From positions 1 to 64,000 of the forward strand of contig CALXOF010000009.1 in the NCBI GenBank assembly GCA_944389945.1: 64,000 nt of DNA, read 5' to 3'. Positions 58,726 to 64,000 of the stretch are shown here, piece by piece (positions within the stretch are counted from its first letter, which is position 1; the number at the start of each line of letters is the position of its first letter). The notes beneath the pieces are model-generated. The model was not told the DNA's origin. It saw only the letters and a program-made list of their open reading frames with translations, and ran no database searches. Both the position numbers and the translations under genes were made by a program. The stretch comes from an uncultured Kiritimatiellota bacterium (GTDB taxonomy: Bacteria > Verrucomicrobiota > Kiritimatiellia > RFP12 > DVOR01).

Positions 58726-60035
58726 AAATCAGGCTCCAAAAAGTCATGTAAAGAGGCATCTACTTGCGCTCGCGGGCCGCGCACCAACCACAACGCCTCC
58801 ATCTCGCGAGCCAGACGCGTTCGTGCGTCCGCCAGTCCCGCCTCGCCGAGCGCACGTCGCACGGCCAACCGTTGCAACCCCAATGCGTGTCGCGCCTCTC
58901 GGGCCAAGAGAGAGTCGCCCAACGCCGCACTTTCCTCGCGTAAGACATCTAATGCTGCCAACGCTTCTTGCAAGGCCGTTTTGTCAAAGGCCGGAGCCTC
59001 CGCGCGCGGCAGATTATAAGCTCGGAAGAGTAATGTGGAATTGCCGGCCTCGGCCTTGGCAATGCGATAAGTGTCGCCCAAGCGCAACAAGAAATCGCCC
59101 AGTCCGGGTACGTCCACCAAGCGGTCGAGGTCGTCCATCGTCCGTCCCGCGGCGAGGGCAATGGCGGGTAGACTCACAGCAAGGGGTTGCCAATGGCCCG
59201 CATCACCCCAGTCCACAAGGAGCAACCCATCCACCGCCGCGGCCGCGGCCTGGCGCAGGTTCTCCCGCATATTCGTGGTGCGTCCGCAGAAACTTCTCCA
59301 CGAGGAAGTACCGGGCGCGACGAGCGTGCGCAATCCCGCAGCCTTCAGCGTTGCCACGCCAGCGGCCAAATCATCGTTCGCTTCGTAACCCCAGACGATC
59401 CAATTGGCGTCGCCGAGCCGTTCTGCGGCGAAGGGGATAGCCTCGGGATGACGCAGTAGCATATCGGCCCAAAATTCGGGATGCTTGCCGTGACGCCGCG
59501 CAATGTCAGCCATACGCGAGAGGTGGTCTACGTAGAGTTGCGCCTTGTCGTGTCCCACGGAACGGCCTTGCCCTAGGTCGAAGACTTCGTCGCCACCCAA
59601 GTTCACCGTGTCGGCATGGGGGAAACATGGCAAAAGGACCTCAAGCAATCCCTCGGCAAAGGCCACGGCTTCGGAATCGGTAGGACAAAGTCCAGTAGGA
59701 ATCTTTTGGATGCTTCCCCACGGCGTGCGCGCCCCGCCTTGCGGCAACTCCGCAAAGCGGCGGTATTCCGGCAAACGGAACCAACGCTCGAAGTGTCCCA
59801 ACGTGTTTTGGTTCGGCACGAGCATGATGCCCCGCGCCACGCAATAGTCGCCCAACTCTAAGAGCATCTCGGGCGTGTAAGGGTCAATATCGCGCCAGAC
59901 GGCCTCATGCCCCGGATAGGCGAAGACGTTCTCGAAATAGAGCTCCAGCCGGTCATAATCGAGCGCGGCAAGCACGTCAACCAACCACTTTAACGTCTCT
60001 AGGGAGTAGACGCGATTGCGGGATACGTCCAGCAT
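58722..60035 (-). CDS. Glycoside hydrolase family 20-like catalytic domain protein
   Basis: The 437-residue protein, counted from the ATG at 60035, starts directly with the GH20 catalytic barrel (MLDVSRNRVYSLETLKWLVDVLAALDYDRLELYFENVFAYPGHE). It has the Asp149-Glu150 pair in VNLGGDEVFDL, typical of substrate-assisted hexosaminidases. No signal peptide and no N-terminal GH20b domain are present, so it is cytoplasmic or truncated. The frame remains open upstream through array A5, but the purC terminator and a GGGGGGTG site just ahead of 60035 favour this start. It overlaps tcdA by 4 nt. Confidence 0.78.
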   Translation of the reverse strand: MLDVSRNRVYSLETLKWLVDVLAALDYDRLELYFENVFAYPGHEAVWRDIDPYTPEMLLELGDYCVARGIMLVPNQNTLGHFERWFRLPEYRRFAELPQGGARTPWGSIQKIPTGLCPTDSEAVAFAEGLLEVLLPCFPHADTVNLGGDEVFDLGQGRSVGHDKAQLYVDHLSRMADIARRHGKHPEFWADMLLRHPEAIPFAAERLGDANWIVWGYEANDDLAAGVATLKAAGLRTLVAPGTSSWRSFCGRTTNMRENLRQAAAAAVDGLLLVDWGDAGHWQPLAVSLPAIALAAGRTMDDLDRLVDVPGLGDFLLRLGDTYRIAKAEAGNSTLLFRAYNLPRAEAPAFDKTALQEALAALDVLREESAALGDSLLAREARHALGLQRLAVRRALGEAGLADARTRLAREMEALWLVRGPRAQVDASLHDFLEPDL

Positions 60036-60063
60036 CACCCCCCGCCCAAAGGGGTGTTTCTGA

Positions 60064-60168
60064 GACCCTATAAGGGTCGACCTCGGACCCCTTAAGGGTC
60101 TGACCTCGGACCCTATAAGGGTTGACCCTCGACCACTATAGGGTCTGACCTCGGACCCCTTAAGGGTC
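60064..60168. repeat. 23-bp dyad array A5 (5 units)
   Basis: The cores CTATAA, CTTAAG, CTATAA, CTATAG and CTTAAG begin at 60068, 60091, 60113, 60136 and 60159 (periods 23, 22, 23, 23). It lies between the purC terminator and the GH20 start codon, with only 28 bp between array and ATG, so the promoter of the GH20 gene must lie in or at the edge of it. Confidence 0.9.
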
Positions 60169-60194
60169 TGCGGAGAGCCCTCGGCAGGGGGCAC

Positions 60195-60231
60195 AAAAAA
60201 GCCCCCGGGCGACGCGGAGTCGCACGGGGGG
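60195..60231 (-). terminator. Terminator of purC
   Basis: On the minus strand CCCCCG-T-GCGAC pairs with GTCGC-C-CGGGGG around TCCGC, followed by C and six T residues. It is a strong terminator between purC and array A5. Confidence 0.88.
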
Positions 60232-60253
60232 ATGAGGGCCGAAAGGCGGTCGC

Positions 60254-61168
60254 TCACAGCGTGGGGGCGCACGCCTCGCCCTCGGTCAGGCGGCGATAGC
60301 ACTCGGCATAGATGGCCTGCGTCTTGGCGATGACATCATCGGGCAGGGCCGGGGCCGGAGGCTGGTGGTTGAAGTGGATGGAGTCCAGCCAGTCGCGCAC
60401 AAACTGCTTGTCCATGCTCGGCGGGTTCGCGCCGACGGCATAGGTGGTCTTGTCCCAGAAGCGGGAGGAGTCCGGGGTCAGCGCCTCATCGGCGAGAATC
60501 ACGTTGCCCGCCTCGTCCAAGCCGAACTCGAACTTGGTGTCGGCCAGGATGATGCCGCGGGCCTCGGCGTGCTCGGCAGCGGCCTTGTAAAGTGCGATAG
60601 AGAGGTCACGCAACTTGCCGGCGAGCTCAGCGCCGATATCCTGCGCCATATGCTCCACGGTCACGGCCATGTCATGGTCGCCGATGGCGGCCTTGGTGGT
60701 GGGAGTGAAGAGCACCTCATCCAGCTTGGAGGCGTTCTGGTAACCCGCGCGGAGCGGCTGACCGTTGACCGTGCCGGACTTCTTGTACTCCGCCCAACCC
60801 GAACCGGTGAGATAACCGCGCACGATGCACTCATAAGGGACGACCTTCAGTTTGCGCACCAGCATGGAACGCCCCTGCAATTCGGGGAGCGCGTTGAACG
60901 GCGCGGGATACTCCGCCACGTTGTCCGTGATGAGGTGGTTCGGGCACAACTCGGCAAGCTTACGGAACCAGAAAACGGAGATGCTGTTAAGCACCTTGCC
61001 CTTGCCGGGAACGCCGTCATCCATAATCACGTCGAAAGCGCTTAGGCGATCCGTCACCACGATGAGCATCTTGTCGCCCAAATCGTAGATGTCGCGCACC
61101 TTGCCCTGAATTTTCTGCGTGCCGGGGACCTCAATCTCCATCAGCGCGCCGCGTTTGTCAAACTTCAT
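60254..61168 (-). CDS. purC: Phosphoribosylaminoimidazole-succinocarboxamide synthase
   Basis: PurC joins aspartate to CAIR in purine synthesis. The 304-residue protein shows GKVRDIYDLGDKMLIVVTDRLSAFDVIM, ECIVRGYLTGSGWAEYKKSGTVNG and ADTKFEFGLDEAGNVILADEALTPDSSRFW, all typical of the longer, yeast-like PurC form. The ATG at 61168 has an AAGGAG site, and a TGG-TATAAT promoter (61204-61196) lies upstream. It ends in its own terminator; no other pur genes are adjacent. Confidence 0.96.
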   Translation of the reverse strand: MKFDKRGALMEIEVPGTQKIQGKVRDIYDLGDKMLIVVTDRLSAFDVIMDDGVPGKGKVLNSISVFWFRKLAELCPNHLITDNVAEYPAPFNALPELQGRSMLVRKLKVVPYECIVRGYLTGSGWAEYKKSGTVNGQPLRAGYQNASKLDEVLFTPTTKAAIGDHDMAVTVEHMAQDIGAELAGKLRDLSIALYKAAAEHAEARGIILADTKFEFGLDEAGNVILADEALTPDSSRFWDKTTYAVGANPPSMDKQFVRDWLDSIHFNHQPPAPALPDDVIAKTQAIYAECYRRLTEGEACAPTL

Positions 61169-61195
61169 GTCTGCTCCTTGCTGAAAACTGTCCGC

Positions 61196-61204
61196 ATTAT
61201 ACCA
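61196..61204 (-). promoter_or_regulatory. Extended -10 promoter of purC
   Basis: TGG-TATAAT on the minus strand gives a transcript start near 61189 and a leader of about 21 nt with an AAGGAG site. Confidence 0.65.
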
Positions 61205-61293
61205 CAAGTCCCCGTCCTTCCGCCCACCGGCTTTGTACCGACTTCTGAATATGGGTGGATTGCCATTGTTGAGAGACGGAAGCGGGCAAGGTT

Positions 61294-61302
61294 TGGTACA
61301 CT
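61294..61302 (+). promoter_or_regulatory. Extended -10 promoter of rlmB (leaderless)
   Basis: TGG-TACACT ends 7 nt before the ATG at 61310. An in-frame ATG at 61304 lies upstream of the predicted transcript start and was not used. Confidence 0.55.
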
Positions 61303-61309
61303 AATGCGC

Positions 61310-62080
61310 ATGGACAGAAAAGGCAAAAAGAAGGATGGATGGATTTATGGTCGGCGACCGGTGCTGGAAACCTTGCGCGCCGGCAGACGGGAAATCCATG
61401 AATTGATTGTGCCGTCCGGTCCGGCGACGGATGAAGTGGAAGAAATGATCTCCATTGCCCACGCCCGGCGTATCCCGGTGCGCGCGGCCCAGCGTGGGGA
61501 GTGCGACAGACTTTTGGGCCAAATCAACCATCAGTGCTGCGCGGTGCGCGTGGGCGGCTATCCTTACGTCAGCGTGGAGGAAATCTACGAAGCCGCCGAA
61601 GAAGACCCCGAGGCCATCGTGCTGATTCTGGACCATCTAGAGGACCCGCAAAACGTGGGTTCGCTCCTGCGGACGGCCGAGGCTTGCGGTGTGTGCGGGG
61701 TGATTATCCCGGAAGACCGCGGCGTACTGGTGACGTCGGCGGTGGTGCGAGCCTCAGTGGGTGCCTCGGAGCATCTGCGTATCGCGCACGTGGTGAACCT
61801 GACGCAGGCGATGAAGGGCCTGCAGGAGCGCAACGTGTGGTTGACGGGCCTTGACCTGACCGAGGATGCGAAGCCTTACACAGAGATTGACTTCCGCGGG
61901 CGTTGCGGCATCGTGGTGGGCAACGAAGGCGACGGCCTGGGCCACTTGGTGGGCAAAACGTGCGATTTCATCGGATTGATTCCGATGGCCGGGCAGGTGG
62001 CCTCGCTGAACGCGGCGGTGGCCGGCGCGGTGACGCTTTTCGAGGCCGTGCGCCAAAAGGCGGCGGCCGGCAAACGATAA
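61310..62080 (+). CDS. rlmB: 23S rRNA 2'-O-methyltransferase of the SpoU/TrmH family (RlmB-like)
   Basis: The 256-residue protein has an N-terminal substrate-binding domain (GWIYGRRPVLETLRAGRREIHELIV) and a SPOUT methyltransferase domain with motif 1 DHLEDPQNVGSLLRTAEACG, motif 2 IVVGNEGDGL and motif 3 LIPMAGQVASLNAAVAGAV. RlmB methylates G2251 of 23S rRNA; the exact position here is inferred from family. The start follows an extended -10 by 7 nt. Confidence 0.9.
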   Translation: MDRKGKKKDGWIYGRRPVLETLRAGRREIHELIVPSGPATDEVEEMISIAHARRIPVRAAQRGECDRLLGQINHQCCAVRVGGYPYVSVEEIYEAAEEDPEAIVLILDHLEDPQNVGSLLRTAEACGVCGVIIPEDRGVLVTSAVVRASVGASEHLRIAHVVNLTQAMKGLQERNVWLTGLDLTEDAKPYTEIDFRGRCGIVVGNEGDGLGHLVGKTCDFIGLIPMAGQVASLNAAVAGAVTLFEAVRQKAAAGKR

Positions 62081-62090
62081 GAGGCGGACC

Positions 62091-62762
62091 ATGAGTCTGA
62101 GACAGTTTCATCTTTGGGTGGTGAACGGCATTACGTTCATCCGCGTGCCCTTCATCCTGGCCTTTTTGGTGTTGGCGCTTATCCATGGCTGGCAAGTGCA
62201 GCGCTACCTGCTGAAGGATGAGGTGACCGTACATCCGGGCGATACGTTGGCGTGGGTGGCAGTCTCCTGCCTCATCGTCTCGGCACTGACCGACCTCTTT
62301 GACGGGGCGCTTGCCCGCAAGTGGAAGGTGGTGACGAAGTTCGGCGCGATGTGCGACCCGCTGATGGACAAGGTATTCTATCTGGTCGTCTTCCCCACGC
62401 TGCTGTGGCTGTTGCCCATCGGTAAGCCGTTGGAGCGGTGGCATGCGCTCTTCATGGTGGTGCTGACGGTGCTCTATCTGTTGCGCGACCAGTGGGTGAC
62501 CTTCCTGCGCTCGGTCGGTACGCTCTACGGGGCCAACTGCGCGGCCACGATGCTCGGGAAGATCCGCACGGCGATGACCTTCCCGCTCTGCGCCTTCATC
62601 TACTTCTATATCATGATCTATGACCCGGGCGACACGATGACGTGGTTCCGTTGGCTGATTTACGCTGGCGAAGCCTTTGCCATCTTCCTGAACTTCTGGT
62701 CGCTCTACGTCTACACGCGCAACTACCTGCCCTACATCAAGCGGAGCATCTCCGAGAAATGA
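62091..62762 (+). CDS. CDP-alcohol phosphatidyltransferase (PgsA-like)
   Basis: The 223-residue membrane protein has the family motif D-G-x2-A-R-x8-G-x3-D-x3-D in TDLFDGALARKWKVVTKFGAMCDPLMDK and five to six membrane segments. It probably makes phosphatidylglycerophosphate, although other CDP-alcohol products cannot be excluded. It is 10 bp after rlmB and overlaps the next gene by 4 nt (ATGA). Confidence 0.88.
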   Translation: MSLRQFHLWVVNGITFIRVPFILAFLVLALIHGWQVQRYLLKDEVTVHPGDTLAWVAVSCLIVSALTDLFDGALARKWKVVTKFGAMCDPLMDKVFYLVVFPTLLWLLPIGKPLERWHALFMVVLTVLYLLRDQWVTFLRSVGTLYGANCAATMLGKIRTAMTFPLCAFIYFYIMIYDPGDTMTWFRWLIYAGEAFAIFLNFWSLYVYTRNYLPYIKRSISEK

Positions 62763-64000
62763 TCCGCTTTTTGGCCGACAGCCTGGTCCTCTTTGTCGCC
62801 TATGTGGCGGCGTTCCTCCTGCGTTTCGACTTTGGGACGCCGACGTGGGGATGGAGACCTGTGTTGTGCGGCTTTGGTGCGGCCTTCGTGTTGGGTTGGG
62901 TGGGGCTCTTGCTCTTCCGTTGCCATCGGCTGAGTCCGCGAACCATCTCCTTGCGGAACTTGCCCCGCTTTGTTGGGGCGGTGGGATTCACCGTGGTGTG
63001 CCAACTGATACTGCGCTATGCGGTGTTGCGTGACGATGCCTCTATTCTCTGGCGTCCCCCGTCAAGCGTGGCCGTCATGGCCGGTGTGCTTGCGTTGGCA
63101 GGGCTCTTGGCTTGCCGCTACGTGCGGCGGTTGCAATTGCGCCCCATCGAGGTGGCCGACCTGTTAGGGCGCGGCGAAAGCGAGGTGAACACGCCCACCG
63201 TGCGTGAGGGATTCGCCGGCAAGACGGTGGTTATCACGGGCGCGGGTGGTTCCATCGGGAGCGAACTCTCCAGGCAGGTCTGGGCCGCACACCCCAAACG
63301 GTTAATCTTGGTGGAACTCTCCGAGGCGGCGCTCTACCAAATCCATACGCAACTCTTTGATCAAGGCGGCGACACCTCCGCGCTCATCCCCATCGTGGCC
63401 GATTGCGGCGACCGAGTATTGATGCGGGAATTGTTGGCACGCGAACACCCAGACTTTCTTCTTCATGCGGCGGCCTACAAACATGTTCCGATGATGGAGC
63501 GTAATCCCGTGGAGGCCCTGCGCAACAATGCCCTGGCCACGCGTACGTTGGCCGAGGAGGCGAAGGCTGTCGGTGTGGGGACCTTCGTGCTCATTTCTAC
63601 GGACAAGGCCATCCACCCGGTTTCTTCGTTGGGCGTCTCCAAACGTTTGGCGGAAATCTTCATGCGCGACCTGGCAGAGGATGGCAAGACACGTTTCTGC
63701 GCCGTACGCTTTGGCAACGTGCTTGGGTCCTCGGGTTCCGTGGTACCACGCTTCCGCCAACAGATTGCCAAAGGCGGCCCGGTCACCGTCACCGACCCGC
63801 GAATGGAGCGCTATTTCATGACCCCCTCCGAGGCGGTTGGGCTTATCCTGCAGGCGGCGACCTTCGCCAAGGGCGGCGAAATCTTTGTGTTGGACATGGG
63901 CAAACCGATAACCATCCTCTCGCTTGCCGAGACCATGATCCGCCTCTCCGGTCTGCGCCCGGGGAAGGACATCCCCATCGTCTTCACCGGCGTACGCCCT
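62759..64000 (+). CDS. Nucleotide-sugar epimerase/dehydratase of the CapD/FlaA1 type (partial)
   Basis: The frame is open for 414 codons and runs off the window end. The N-terminal part has several membrane helices (SLVLFVAYVAAFLLRFDF and others up to about residue 125). The cytoplasmic part is an SDR domain with VVITGAGGSIGSELSRQVW, HAAAYKHVPMMERNPVEALRNN, LISTDKAIHPVSSLGVSKRLAE (catalytic Lys in place of YxxxK, as in FlaA1/PglF/CapD) and RFGNVLGSSGSVVPRFRQQI. It would act in polysaccharide or glycan precursor synthesis. Its ATG overlaps the preceding stop. Confidence 0.92.
   Translation, partial: MIRFLADSLVLFVAYVAAFLLRFDFGTPTWGWRPVLCGFGAAFVLGWVGLLLFRCHRLSPRTISLRNLPRFVGAVGFTVVCQLILRYAVLRDDASILWRPPSSVAVMAGVLALAGLLACRYVRRLQLRPIEVADLLGRGESEVNTPTVREGFAGKTVVITGAGGSIGSELSRQVWAAHPKRLILVELSEAALYQIHTQLFDQGGDTSALIPIVADCGDRVLMRELLAREHPDFLLHAAAYKHVPMMERNPVEALRNNALATRTLAEEAKAVGVGTFVLISTDKAIHPVSSLGVSKRLAEIFMRDLAEDGKTRFCAVRFGNVLGSSGSVVPRFRQQIAKGGPVTVTDPRMERYFMTPSEAVGLILQAATFAKGGEIFVLDMGKPITILSLAETMIRLSGLRPGKDIPIVFTGVRP

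Noticed and set aside
10041..60168. 23-bp arrays as CRISPR arrays
   Set aside because: The period is too short, repeats of about 15 bp with 8-bp spacers do not fit any CRISPR type, and there are no cas genes.
60036..60302. N-terminal extension of the GH20 protein through array A5
   Set aside because: The extra residues are translated 23-bp repeats and terminator sequence, GH20 similarity begins at the ATG at 60035, and the purC terminator lies inside the extension.
1..64000. tRNA or rRNA genes
   Set aside because: No cloverleaf with a GTTCRA T-loop or rRNA-like segment was found in the intergenic regions read by eye; a tRNAscan run would be decisive.

Overview
The window is 64 kb of a gene-dense, G+C-rich bacterial chromosome. 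ExbB-ExbD-TonB, lipoprotein signals and CpaB/Tad genes point to a diderm. A class III (anaerobic) ribonucleotide reductase with its activase points to an anaerobe. A PL8 glycosaminoglycan-type lyase, a GH20-type hexosaminidase, BspA-type leucine-rich proteins and UDP-galactopyranose mutase fit a host- or glycan-associated lifestyle. A member of the PVC group (for example Kiritimatiellota/Verrucomicrobiota) is plausible, but no marker in the window settles it. I found no rRNA, tRNA, CRISPR array, prophage or transposase gene.

Layout. 0.2-4.3 kb: clpP, a 3-methyladenine glycosylase coupled to an HxlR regulator, a metallo-hydrolase, maf and a LysE exporter. 4.3-9.7 kb, minus strand: one long cluster (ThyX-like, Mrp, cysteine-peptidase-like lipoprotein, ExbB, ExbD, TonB, ABC ATPase). 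10.3-18.5 kb: a minimal Tad secretion operon (membrane protein, CpaB, FHA-TadA fusion, TadB, TadC) coupled to a PL8 lyase, then thymidine phosphorylase. 19-27.4 kb: NUDIX, GNAT, a NUDIX-BirA fusion, an LRR protein, a U32 protein, TsaC and a PLD-nuclease/P-loop ATPase fusion. 27.5-30.9 kb: a nickel-pincer cofactor cluster (CbiM-like, LarB, LarC, LarE) without LarA. 31.6-38.7 kb: MerR, two A+T-rich BspA-type paralogues, an unrecognised protein, and a minus-strand operon ending in deoC. 39-53.9 kb, plus strand: exonuclease, acyltransferase, esterase, argC, parB, an M28-type lipoprotein, membrane and envelope proteins, a DUF2156-GNAT fusion, a rhomboid, a patatin, signal peptidase I and glf. 53.9-61.2 kb, mostly minus: nrdG-nrdD, HU, rpsU, tcdA, GH20 and purC. 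61.3-64 kb: rlmB, a CDP-alcohol phosphatidyltransferase and a capsule-type nucleotide-sugar epimerase/dehydratase cut by the window edge.

Two features cut across the gene map. First, five intergenic arrays of four or five tandem units have a period of 23 bp (22 bp at single steps). Each unit is a short dyad (GACC, seven bases centred on TATA, GGTC) plus about 8 bp of variable spacer. They are accompanied by other dispersed intergenic repeat families: boundary motifs related to TGTCCGGGGAAAAT, a long hairpin element, and a GGAGAAC-rich element. Second, about eleven genes lack a Shine-Dalgarno sequence and instead have a -10 element, mostly of the extended form TGN-TATAMT, only 6-12 nt before the start codon, so their mRNAs should be leaderless or nearly so. 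Genes with longer leaders carry clear AGGAGG-like sites. Most operons are translationally coupled through ATGA/GTGA overlaps.
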